Positions 1 through 11,300 of a stretch of 64,000 nucleotides of DNA are shown here, one piece after another. Positions within the stretch are counted from its first letter, which is position 1, and the number at the start of each line of letters is the position of its first letter. The notes under the pieces are model-generated. The model worked only from the letters and a program-made list of their open reading frames with translations. It was not told where the DNA came from and made no database searches. Made by a program: the position numbers and the translations under genes. Source of the DNA: Strigamia acuminata (Eukaryota; Arthropoda; Chilopoda; Geophilomorpha; Linotaeniidae); contig OX442314.1 in assembly GCA_949358305.1 (NCBI GenBank), positions 58,413,369 through 58,477,368 of the forward strand, given 5' to 3'.

Positions 1-1279
1 CGTTTGTTGATACGAGCAAAGTGACTTTTTCTTTTGGCGTCTCAGATGGGCCTTCGCACACGAGTTGGTTGTGATGGCGTTGACACAGTTTACACGTAAC
101 ACGGAAGGTGCAGTTTCGAGACGAATGTCCTTTTTTTAAGCATTTGAAACAGCGACCTTCCTTTTTAACGAACTCTTTACGTTCGGTTGCGGTAGTCAAA
201 CACCCGTCACGCTCATGAGTCTTGTTGCAAAACATGCAATTAGTAATTGTTGTGCTCAAAACACGAGCAGACGGCACACGATTGGGTTTTTGATTGGATT
301 TGTCTACCTCAATTTTTTCAGGTTTGCTTTTCTCTGTTGAGCGGTGAAGATCTTGAAAGTTCTCAATTTTATTGTGGTGCACGAGTTCGTTACGCACCAT
401 GTCCAACAAATCTTTAGCTTTGTATTTCCCGTCGGGATATTGACGTGAAAATTCCAGCGAAATTTGTCGTGGCACTAGTCCTAGAATGAGTGGACACGCT
501 GTTGCGTCAATGGCATCAACATTCATATTTGCCGCATTCAGACCGCGTACGTGTGTTTCACACTCATCGTACAATTTTTGAAGAGGAATAGGATCGAGAA
601 TATCACGTACGGGTTTCATTTTCATTAGGGAGCGTAAATGTGCGCTGAGAAGAACATCTGTACGGCCAAAGCGTTCGAGCAACAATTTTTTAGCGATCGG
701 ATAGTTTTCATTTGTTGGCGGTAATCCCTTCAACACGAGTGCTGCTTCTCCATCCAAGAGCGACTTTAAATACACCAATTTACTTTGCGCAGAAATGTTC
801 GTTTTGGTGTCAATTGAGATCTCAAAATTACCCCAAAAGTCAGCCCAGTCCAGCGGATCTCCTTTGAATTTAATTGTGTCGTACTTGGGCAGTCGCATGG
901 GTGAGTCTTGTGGCACACTCGCGGTCCCGTGGTAATTATTTGTTATCGGCGGGAGTACAGGTGTGGTTGGGGGCGCGATGAAAGTAATTAGCGCCTCGTC
1001 GATTTCGACACCACAATCAATAATTTTTTCGTGATATTCAGTCTCGGATCGAGTGATTTCTTCATCTATCTCTTGTTCGTCGGTGAGCATGGCCAAGATT
1101 TTGGCGTCGAGCGATTTGAGTTCATTTGATTTTGCTTGTAGATGCACTTTTATCTTTTTTAAATCGAGTTCATTTATAGGTATACCAGCGAGAATTGTTT
1201 TGGCCTTCGTTATAGTTGTGGTGGTCAGCCTACGGGTTACTGCACGCTGAGCCTTCAACACGGCGAGGTCGTCGGCCAT
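1..1279 (-). CDS. BEL/Pao gag-pol polyprotein, N-terminal part (runs off the window)
   Basis: Minus-strand reading from the ATG at 1279-1277 stays open to base 1, about 426 codons, so the 3' part lies outside the window. The first part is the helical BEL gag region, including the motif WADFWGNFEISI, which corresponds to WSDFWSNFELSV in BEL-2 at 54.8 kb. It ends in three Cys/His clusters: CMFCNKTHERDGC, the CCHC knuckle CFKCLKKGHSSRNC and CKLCQRHHNQLVC. This order is standard for BEL/Pao gag just before the protease. The gag packages element RNA; protease, RT, RNase H and integrase would follow to the left. I see no stop or frameshift, so the copy may be young. It belongs to a different family from BEL-2: the domain order is the same but the sequence clearly differs. 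Confidence 0.85.
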   Translation of the reverse strand, partial: MADDLAVLKAQRAVTRRLTTTTITKAKTILAGIPINELDLKKIKVHLQAKSNELKSLDAKILAMLTDEQEIDEEITRSETEYHEKIIDCGVEIDEALITFIAPPTTPVLPPITNNYHGTASVPQDSPMRLPKYDTIKFKGDPLDWADFWGNFEISIDTKTNISAQSKLVYLKSLLDGEAALVLKGLPPTNENYPIAKKLLLERFGRTDVLLSAHLRSLMKMKPVRDILDPIPLQKLYDECETHVRGLNAANMNVDAIDATACPLILGLVPRQISLEFSRQYPDGKYKAKDLLDMVRNELVHHNKIENFQDLHRSTEKSKPEKIEVDKSNQKPNRVPSARVLSTTITNCMFCNKTHERDGCLTTATERKEFVKKEGRCFKCLKKGHSSRNCTFRVTCKLCQRHHNQLVCEGPSETPKEKVTLLVSTN

Positions 1280-1347
1280 TGTTAAATTCGAGATGCTACT
1301 TGCAGTTTTTTCAGATTGAAGTTACGAGTTTGTTCCCTGGAAAGATG

Positions 1348-1365
1348 TCCCGGGTTTCGGCACCA
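1348..1365 (-). other. BEL/Pao primer-binding site
   Basis: On the minus strand the 18-mer starting TGGTGCCGAAACCC lies 69 bases upstream of the polyprotein ATG. The same 18-mer follows the 5' LTR of BEL-2 (54260-54277), so both elements prime from the same tRNA 3' end. It marks the inner edge of this element's 5' LTR. Confidence 0.85.
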
Positions 1366-2755
1366 ATTTACGAATTGTAAATGAACTTCACGATGGGTGA
1401 TGAATTGTAAAACAGCAAAAGCGACGGTCGAAATAAAACTTAACAACTTTTAATTTTACTTGAGTTGAAAAATGACATTCTTTTTCACAAGTGACGCGTG
1501 GTCAGCGAGTTGAGGGTGGAATGTGGGTTACATAGAAAAAACGGGGTCTACATCCGGTCAACAAGGGCCGAAAGATACCCAATTTACATAAAAGAGGGCT
1601 CTCGAAAAGACCCTCGAGCGATTTATATAACACAAAAAGAACACAGACAATTTAATGCAATAACACAACTGAAAAGTCAGCAAAAACCATGATGAAACAC
1701 AATTAAACACGATAATACACAATAAGGCACAATGAATGAAAAAGAACACAAAACACAAAACAAAACACAAAACACTTAATTGTAATAAACACAAATCAAT
1801 CACTAAATTCAATCGATAATTAAACTAAGACAAAATTACTAAAATCAAATACATGAATAAACATTAAAAACAAATTAAATCAGTCTAGATTTTACACACG
1901 TCGTCTCTGGAATAAATTAAATTAAATTAACCGCATTGGAATAGAAACTGAGAACACAAACGATCTCACTGCTCGACTCACATTCCAGATATCAAGTAAA
2001 GTTGGAAGTTTTAAAAACGTTCCCTTTGAATTATATGGTCGATCAACTATAACAATTCAGAAGTGAGTGAAAAACAATAATAGTTTTTTGTACAGTAAAC
2101 CCAATTCTATTTTTAAAGGCTTTTATTTAACATGACATGACTGTGTTTCGAGGGTATTAGGGGACGGCATAGGGTGGAATCTCATACACCCTGTGAGATT
2201 CCACTTGAGAGTCAGCTGGAATCTGGAATCTGGAATCTCATGAAACATTGATTCTAATTTAACTCGCCAGGGTTTGTACGTGGAGAACTGAATCCAACTG
2301 GTGTACATTGGAGTAGGGATTTTATAGAGATAAAATCTCAGCATAGAATAAAGAATGTTCACTCTCAAGATTTTGTCAAAAGTACATTGTTAAGTTTTCA
2401 CCAAGATCGCGGGACACTACAGGTTTTTATATTGTTTCCTTTGAGAATTTGATGAAAACCCACTCAGTGCACTTGACTTTTACATTTCAAGGAAAATTAT
2501 TTCCATTAACTCTATGAAATTCTACCTGTTTTATGCTTTCTGCAGACTCCAAATACTGTTGAAACACATGTGCTGCAGACTCCAAGTGCTGTTGAAATAC
2601 ATTTGCTGTTGAACTAGAAAAAAATCTTGTAAGTGAAAAGCAATCCTACAATCAATCTACAGCATATTGCAAAATTTGCAAAATTAAAAAAAAGAGTAGA
2701 CTAAAATGAAATCAGGATAAGCTTTGATTTGTTATCGTACACTAAAACATTTCTG
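1366..2755. other. 5' LTR of the left BEL element (outer end not found) and AT-rich flank
   Basis: The minus-strand LTR must begin at 1366, next to the primer-binding site. Its outer end cannot be fixed because the partner LTR is outside the window. The stretch 1620-1810 is rich in ACACAAAA-type runs. A small hairpin (2174-2204, 11-bp arms GTGGAATCTCA / TGAGATTCCAC) and a duplicated 33-bp unit (2540-2605) follow. I see no coding region here. Confidence 0.4.
2540..2605. repeat. 33-bp direct repeat, two copies
   Basis: Two adjacent copies, 2540-2572 and 2573-2605, both begin CTGCAGACTCCAA and differ at a few positions. No function is evident. Confidence 0.6.
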
Positions 2756-2759
2756 CTAT

Positions 2760-2988
2760 TGTCGAGTTTTTCGGGTTTTGACGGGCGACGACGTGTCGCC
2801 AGAGGGCGGGCGGATATATACGAATACGTCCGATAAACGTGCGATAAACGTTTTGGTGTAAACAGCCAATGGGGGCTGTTCTTTTGTAATTAACCAATAG
2901 GAGATGACCAGTGTGATATTTAAACCCAGTGTATTTGAGAATAAAGTTATTTTCGGGTCAGCTGTCTCAGGTTTTGGGATAGTTTACA
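2760..2988 (+). mobile_element. solo LTR, 229 bp, with 4-bp target duplication
   Basis: The segment begins TGTCGAGTTT and ends ATAGTTTACA. It is flanked on both sides by the direct repeat CTAT (2756-2759 and 2989-2992). It carries an AATAAA polyadenylation signal around 2939 and TATA-like AT motifs upstream, all in plus orientation. With no internal sequence attached, this is the normal footprint of LTR-LTR recombination. A 4-bp duplication suits Gypsy-type integrases. No other copy is seen in the window. Confidence 0.65.
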
Positions 2989-2992
2989 CTAT

Positions 2993-4350
2993 TACAGACA
3001 CCAACTTGTGACTGGTATGGTCTTTGCCAGTGCAATCAGTGGACTGAAGACACTGGTTTGGGACGCATACTCACGTAAATAACGAGAACTCCCCTAATAT
3101 TGGTTGATTGGCCTTTATTATAGTTGTCTAGGGGTATGGGGAATCCCGTTACCCGTTGCTGGGATGCCACGAAGGCACGCCGCACCGGCAACCAGGAGCC
3201 CAATGGGTGACGTGGTTGGTTCGACTAAACATTCGTGTCGTACTCACCTACGACCTGCGTATCCGCTCATGGAGGCTGCACTATGGAATCCGCCATAGCA
3301 CTGAGTATCAACGTGGTGAATGGTGAAGAGTACAGAGTCCAACCCGGGACACGTCTTGTCCTTTCGTGATGAATACCTTCTCCTCCTGTGCTACTGCAGA
3401 CACGTCCTTCTCAGTCCGTGTCTAATGCAACAACTCTCCCTCCTCCCCGGGCTAGGTCAATCACCCACAGAGGGGATGTCTTTTGGGGCCGTATGGCGGT
3501 GTGTGGCCGTGCCGCAGGTCACCAGGGTGGCCTGACGGTCACAAACTCATTAATTTACAGAATACTGTTAAACTAATAAATCTGTAAATTTGTAGTGGTG
3601 TTTATCGCTAGCAGATCAAGCAAATTTGTATCAATATATTAATCGTGAGGAGTGAGTCTCTTTGTACTTGTATGTGTATGTGTTTGTGTCTGTCTGACGT
3701 CTATCTCCTCGAAACCAGTGGACAGATCTTCGAATTTGAAAAGTCCAGTGGACAGCTCTATCTCGATACCAAGAGGGGGTGGATACTGGATAGGCTACTT
3801 TTCACATTCATTGCATTCATATTAATTCTAATATTAAATATTTATATTAACGCTAATACTACTTTTTGTATTAAATGCATCAAATTTAAGATTAAGCTAA
3901 CCACAAGCTTACGAGCGAACCTCGCAATGCTACAACATAACCATATGCGCTCTGATACATTTCTCACTACAGACCAACACTGATATCAAACACACTAACA
4001 AACATCAACAACAACTCCCAACGCCAATCTTGCTGGGATGTAGTCTACGTTGCTGCATAGTACTAGACATTTTTTAACACGGCTCTCTTTGGATTTCATA
4101 GTTGTAACAACCTATTTCAATTTTTCCACTTTCACCCCGGCAGAAGTCTACGACATAGAATATAGAATTAGAATTAGTATTAGAATATAGAATTAGTCGT
4201 GTGCTTTTTTTAAACCTTTTTTTAGGTGCAATAGCCAAAAGAAAAGACTTGTTACATTTTTTATTTTAAAATCTAAGCATGAACTAAAAACAAACAAAAT
4301 GGAGCTTTAACTAATGGAAATATACCAAAACGACAACATATTTCACCCTT
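2993..4350. other. intergenic or unclassified sequence
   Basis: GC-richer, non-repetitive sequence fills 3060-3540. Beyond it lies AT-rich DNA with an imperfect GAATATAGAATTAG microsatellite near 4155-4200. Short open frames exist but none shows a domain or convincing codon bias. Further exons of the DEG/ENaC gene ought to lie here or farther left. The only candidate I found is 4353-4419. Confidence 0.3.
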
Positions 4351-4352
4351 AC

Positions 4353-4419
4353 AATTGCACCGAAGGACAAATCTCAAAATATTTTTTAAAATATATTTTT
4401 GAACCAAATAGGCTGTTTC
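4353..4419 (-). other. possible seventh exon of the DEG/ENaC gene (weak)
   Basis: On the minus strand an AG acceptor (TTTCAAACAG) precedes 67 open bases that end at a GTAAGG donor. Its phases (0 in, 1 out) match exon 2 of the first channel domain, which occupies the same place after a first-membrane-segment exon. The encoded residues show no recognisable motif, and I could not find a following exon, so it may be chance. Confidence 0.2.
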
Positions 4420-4550
4420 CTGTTTGAAATACAATTGACACGTCAAGATGTGCGCAGGGGAATCACGAGAATGAGTTCAAAACCAGGGAAGATATATTGC
4501 ACGTCATGAAACATACGGATAAAATATACTAGATTTTAAATTTCACTTAC

Positions 4551-5304
4551 ATGGGCTGCAGAAATATTACACTGTGAAGCGGCTTTCCATAATTTGAGTG
4601 GATCGTTTGCGAATTTAGTTGACGGATGGAGTAAGTCAAAGAGCTGGAAACGATGAGGATCAATTTTCTGTCGTTCAACAAAATCCTCTTTGGCTTTTAA
4701 TGTTTCGTCAGTTTCTATACAAACGATGACGAGTGGATGATGAATTATTTTGTCTCTCACGAGAGTAATCGTTTTGGCGAGTGGATAATCAAAGTAAGAA
4801 TTAATTGAAATGTAAATTTGGTGAATGGAGATAAAAATTAGAAATAGCAACACGACATTTTTCAATTTATTTCTTTTGTCGGGCGTTTTCTGCTTTTCTT
4901 TTAGTATTTCTTGAATTTTATCTTGCAACTGGGGATCTTTGCTTTTCCTTTTTTCGTACACAATTAGAAGCATTTTGCAGCAGTGAACAAATATTTCGAC
5001 GAGCATTAAACATGACATTCCAAAATATAGTCCGATGTTTCCGCCAATGTCACACAGTAAAGTGATGATGTCGTAAGAATGTCGTTCTTGCAATGTCCGA
5101 ACGTAATTATTCACAACAGAGATTTCGATAATAGTCTCATTATTCTCAGAATGAGGTGATTGATAAGAATACATGCTGAGCTGTGTCACTTTACGTACAC
5201 CAAGACATTTGCACTCGCGGTTAGCAGAAAACCACTCGTTGCGTTGTTTTCGTAGATAAGTGTTATTGCATTCTGGTAGGTTTCGTGCATTATGAAACGG
5301 ATAT
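4551..5304 (-). CDS. DEG/ENaC gene exon 6: end of domain 1 fused to start of domain 2
   Basis: A 754-nt exon after the acceptor TTTCAG, ending at a GTAAGT donor. It contains, without interruption, the last ectodomain cysteines (CNN, CKC), pre-TM2, TM2 with GMS, a Lys/Glu-rich cytoplasmic linker of about 35 residues, TM1 of a second domain, and the first 80 or so residues of the second ectodomain. The second domain breaks off at a phase-0 intron, just as exon 1 does in the first domain. That is what a duplicated exon set would give. Confidence 0.85.
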
Positions 5305-8300
5305 CTGAAATCGAAATTAGTGTTACTTCAGTGTATTGAGTAACTATTGTGATCAAAGAAGTTAATGAACAACACACGGCTTTAGTATTTGTGAGTCTCG
5401 AACTCGAGCGAACGATTTGTTTGTTAAACCCAAATATACTGCCTTATTCTTTTTACAACCTGAGTTATACACCCAGTTAACCCCTAGTCGTCGTACCGAC
5501 GTAACATGTGGTAGGGGGGACGAGGGCTAGACGTGCCTTATAATAGTAAACGCAGATGCGACCTGGAGTTGAGGGAAAGGTCCTTAGTTGGCCGTCCCGA
5601 GGCTCACAGTATTATTAATTACAACGTTTAAATTAACTGCCTATCTGGATATTGTTTGATTAGAACTAAAAATATACCTGCAAGTCATAACTCGCTTGAG
5701 ACAATGCAGCCAACATCCTTGTAAATTGTCATCGCAAGGATTTCGCTTAGTGTTGATGAAGTGATACTGAAAAAAAGAAGCTACAGTTAAATTAGACTAT
5801 TACACGTTACATGCAATAATTTCAAGAACATGTGAAATAAGAGAAATTATTTTCCTAAACAGCACTGAAACATACACAGTAAGAATGTATCTTTGATGTG
5901 TTTTACAATTCAGATACTCAAGTAACATCCGAAGGAATATTCGGGGCCTAATATTGCATGAATATGACAAAGATTTGAATCTGCTTCACTTTAACGACCA
6001 CATTTTAGCGACTCCATTTTAGCGACGCCGCAATAGCTAAAATGACCCGAGCACTAAAGTGAACGTCGATAAAAATCTTATATAAAAATCTGATAAATTA
6101 AATAAAAAATATCCCAAAATACCGTATGCCAAAGTGCATCAAATATTTTTCAACACTAATCACAAAATTCTGAAATTTATCCAAATCCACTCACTTGTTA
6201 GTCAACCTGTCTGTCACGAGCAACACCGCTCCTTTCACCTCAACCCTCAAACCCATCCAACAAGCAATTAGAAAATAAATGATTATTGACATAAAATGCA
6301 AATCCCAAAAAATTACTCCATATTTGACTGTGACAGCTTAATCTTTGCTGGGACAACACAATACCCCAAAAATCATAACCAAAAATCCCTGTCCCTTTCC
6401 CACAATCCCCTGCAAAACCTCAAAAACGTCGCTAAAACGTTCATAAAATGTGCTAAACGAATATTTCGGTTGACCTGTCGGGCGTCGCAAAAAACTCACC
6501 AATTTTGGCTTTTTTCGCTCAAATTGCATTCGCTAAAGTAATCTAATCCGAAATTTTTACCCAAATTTGACAAAGTTTTGCACAATAATTTTGGATGTTT
6601 TATTTCATAAATGTCTTGAAAATCTTTCTTACTTGTTGAACATTAACTTTATAAACATATTTTTGGCGCAGTCTCAACACATCTCCACTGCTATAATAGT
6701 TGATTTGTGAAGGATCAATCAATACCTGAAAAATCAGAGAACAAGTGCTCTAGTTATTTAGACTGAATTGAATTTACAAGTATAAACAATATTTAACACA
6801 GCATTTGCTTTGCCAGTGTGTTGATACAAATACAATTATTAAGTGGTCATCTCAGCCAATTGCGGGAGTCGAAATGGATATTGCTACGCGTACAGGCCGT
6901 CCCGATCAACGGACGACCCGTATCGCGTAATTCGGCTATAATTCGGATAAAAGTTGCTAAATTTCGTCCATAGATGGCGTTGGCAATCGATTACATCATT
7001 GCCTCGTCACTGGACTTATCAATTAGTTAAAGGGGGTAACAGGAGCTTTCCTGTGAAGTGAATCCGCCCAAGTTTGACAGTTCTCTTCCGGCTCTCACTT
7101 GAGAGTGAACTCAAATCCCTCCTATCCAATGTCAGCCTGTTCTTGGCTGGCTGCAGAAATTGTTATTAATTTAATCACTATTTAATAGTTTCAGATTGCA
7201 TCTCAATTCAGAGTGTCACTTATGATTTATAATTAGAGTTTATATAATTTATATAATTTATGTAGTTCATTATTTGAGTTTAAGAATTGTGCCAATGTAA
7301 ACAGAGTAAACTCATCCATTTGAAAGAATAATCAAACAGCTTTGCTGTCTGGTTAAATAAAAACTAGATTGAATTTAAACCTAATTAAAATGACTCTTTA
7401 TTTCCTATCAAATCCCAGTTGTGTGGGTAGCCTCAAGTGGGCCTAAATCCCACATAACAAAGTGGTGGAGATTGCGGTTTCCCCAAACACTGCCCCAAAA
7501 TTAAAATAGAAAAACTCAAATTTGAAAATTTAATAAAAAATAGTCAAAATTTGTGAAAATTCATTAAAAATTTGCAAAATTAGGTTAAGAAATCAAAATC
7601 TAGAGTTGAAAAACTCAAAAATTGGCAAAATTAGAGTTAAAATTGGTGAAAATTAGCTTTAAAATTGATTGAAAATCTTATAAAATTTAGAAAGAGCCCA
7701 ACCTAATTTGAATATGCATGACTCACTGTAAGAAATGATAGGAAAAATAAGAGTGACTCATTGTAAATAGAGTCAATTAGAGTTAATGAAGTTAAAAGTA
7801 GAAAAGCTAAATAAAGCAATTGAATATTTAATTGGATGACTTTACAGTTGGTGTTGTTTGATTTAATGATTGAATGAAATTTGAATTTGTGAATTGTTTA
7901 TGATGAAATTGTTTATTTGATAAAGAATTTATTCATGGTGTTTTTGATAAAATTGAGAATTAATAGAGAGAAATTACCTGAATTTGCTAATGAATAGTTT
8001 TGAATTTCAGAATATTTTGTAAATTGTTCATTGATAAAGTGTTTTGATGGAATTGAATATTAATAAGATATATTGTTCAGATTTATTAGTGAATTTGTTT
8101 CTTTTTCGGGGGATTTTGTAAAGAATTACTAATAGAGAGTTTTCTTGAATATTTACTGATGAAAATTTTGACAATTTTGAAATTGAATTATATAAAGATA
8201 ATGACAATGAAAATTGAATTGTTTTGAAGTGGATTGTTTGATAATTGATTGTTTTTCAGGATATTTTGTTGAATGTTTACTGATAGTTATTTAGTGTTTT

Positions 8301-11300
8301 TTATAAATGACCGTGAAAATTGAATTGTTTAATTATTGAATTTATTTCAGAAAGTGAAAGTGTTTGTTTTGTGAAAGGTGTTTATTAATAAAAAGGAATT
8401 GCTTCGACCCAAAGGATTGTGTCTTCTCTACGTTTAATAAATCATTGCGGACTCTAGACGTTACGCGTTTTCAAAATACGTAACGGATTACCTGCTCTCA
8501 GGTGTTAAGAAAGAAGAGGAGTTGGAAGAAGAGACAGCATTGAGCGTCAAGGTGACTGAGCGAAAGAGGAAGCCAAAACCCAAAGAGGAACTTAAAACTC
8601 AAAAAAGGGAAGGTGAAACCCCGCAACAGCACCGTATACGAGTTGTTAGTGCTGATCTTCAAGCTGAATTGTTTCCACACGAGGTGGAGCAATTAGGAGA
8701 ACTATTGATACGGGAACAGAGTGATCTAGACGACGCAGACGAGAAGGACATTTTCCAAGACGTTGAGGAGCAACCAAATTTAGAACTTTCATATTTGTGT
8801 ATTAATAAAGAACAATCTCCAATTAAGATGGCTAATGCTTCGCCATCGCCAGAAATGTTGGCAATACAAACAGTATTACAAAATTTAGTGGTTAATAGAA
8901 GAAATCCAGTTGATTTTGATCCAGCCACTGGAAATATCGACACATGGTTAATTGGATACGAAGATACGATTGCCGATGATACTGAAAGAATTAAACATCT
9001 GTCAATTGTGCTGAAACATTCTGCATCATCGTGGTATTTAGACCAACTTCCATTACATCCGACTAGAACTTGGACTGAATGGAAAGATGCGTTGAAAACA
9101 AAATTTCGACGACAAATAACAGCAATTTTGGCGAAATTACAAGCAATGCAGCACAAGGACGGAACAGCTTTGGAACACATGCAGAAAATATTAAAGGAAT
9201 GCTCTTATGCAAGACCGTCGTTCACGGAAGATCAAAAGATATTTCACGTGTTTCAAGGACTGAAGAAGGTGATCAGAGATAAATTAGTAGCCAATTACCC
9301 AAAGACGTTGGACCAATTAACATCACAACTTGGATTGTTGGAAGCCCACGCATTCAATGAGGATCCTGCAGAAGTTTTACTAACCCTACTGCAAAAAGCT
9401 GTTGATACAACAGGTGAGGTGACACCGAGTTGCTTGGTAGAACCGAGCGACGTCAATAAAACAAAAGACGAGTTGTTAGCAGAGGTCAAAGTGCTAAGAC
9501 AACAGCAGCAGTTTGGGGACGTTCAATATGCAGAGGTCACTCCAGTCTTCTACCAAAATCAATGGTATACGCCACATCCAAACCAGGCCCAGTTCTATAA
9601 TAGAGGAAACTTTAGAGGGCGACCTGGACAACAACGTGGATGGTGGAATAACAATAGCAATTGGAACCAAGGTAGAGGATGGAACAATAATAAAGGTCAA
9701 AACAGAGGCAATTGGAACAATCAGTGGAATAATTCTGGCCAAGGATTCCAACAACAACAACAGCCACAACAGCAATGGAATCCACCGCAACAACAACAAC
9801 AAGGTCAAAGACAGGGGAATCCAAATAACCAAGGTCACCCACGAAATCCAAACTATAAAGGTAAAAATTTCATTGAAAATTACCAAGGAGGCCGAGGTCA
9901 ACGAGGAGCCCCACATGGTGGACCAGCTAATCAATCGGGAAACTAGAATGGCCACAAAGACGGAAAAACAAGAAGAAATTCAAAAAGAGAAAATTAGAAA
10001 TCATTGAGTTGAACGCCACAGATGAACTTTTGCAGATTCCAGTAGTAGTGAATGGTTTGGAAGTCACTGGTGTCTTGGATTCCGGAGGTTATCGCAACAT
10101 CATTAATGAAGATTTGGTAAGAACTCTGCAGCTCAAATACCAACCATGTCCACATGTTCGACTTAGAGTTGTAGATGGTTCATTGATAACCCCAGTAGGA
10201 AAAACCAGGATTACCATTGATGTTGGACAACAACAACATACTATTGAAGTGCTGATTGTCAGCGGATTTGGCAACCATTTACTGCTAGGAGATAATTTTT
10301 TGAGATCTGCAAGGTGCCAGCTCGACTATGACCAACAGAAGATCTTTGTAGGGCCAAAAGATAAACAACAAGAAGTATTCCCAATGTCCAAGAATTACAC
10401 TGAACAAAACTATATTGCACGTGTTTTAAAACCAATAACGATACCAGCTTTACATGAATGTGTAGTACCAATAAAAATAGCAAAGAAAGTTGATGATGAA
10501 TTGTTTGTAGAACCATTAAGTGGAGTAATTGATCGATTTGGCGTGATTTGTTGCAAGACATTGACTAAATTCAGAAAAGGTGAAGGAGTTCTGCGTGTTG
10601 CGAATCCAACTAAAAAGACAATCTATTTAGGAAAAAACTCAGCAGTTGCAAAAGCATTTTACGTGATTGAGTCTGGCTTGTTAGATGAAAAAAGAGCTGA
10701 TCAATTTGACTTTAGCAAGGCCATGGCAAATGAGAATATGACACCAACTCAACAGGAATTGATGCGACAGCTGCTAGAGAAGAATTCGGATAGATTTGCA
10801 ACATCTGACAGTGACTTAGGCAGAGCACAGGCAATAAAACATCGTATTGATACAGGAGACTCTCCTCCAATCCACTTGCAACCTTATAGACGATCCATTA
10901 AGGAAAAAGAAATCGAGGAGGCTGAAACAAAGAAGTTACTTGAACAAGGAGTAATTAGAGAATCCGAGAGCCCATGGAGTGCACCAGTACTACTCATTAA
11001 GAAAAGAGACGGCAGATGGAGATTTTGCGTTGATTGGAGACGTTTAAACGCAGTAACGAAGAAAATGGTTTATCCCTTACCACGTATCGACGACACCCTA
11101 GATCAACTAGCGGGTGCGAAGTATTTTTCGATGATGGATCTCATTCAGGGATACCACCAAGTCGAAATAGACGAACAAGATCGTGAAAAGACAGCGTTCA
11201 CGACGTCAAGCGGACATTATGAGTTTAATGTCCTCGGAATGGGATTATGTAACAGCCCAGCCGCCTTTCAAAAATTGATGAATAAAGTGCTTGGGAACCT

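Noticed and set aside
3104-3540. Plus-strand frames in the GC-richer patch downstream of the solo LTR
   Set aside because: Short, no motifs, no splice pattern linking them.
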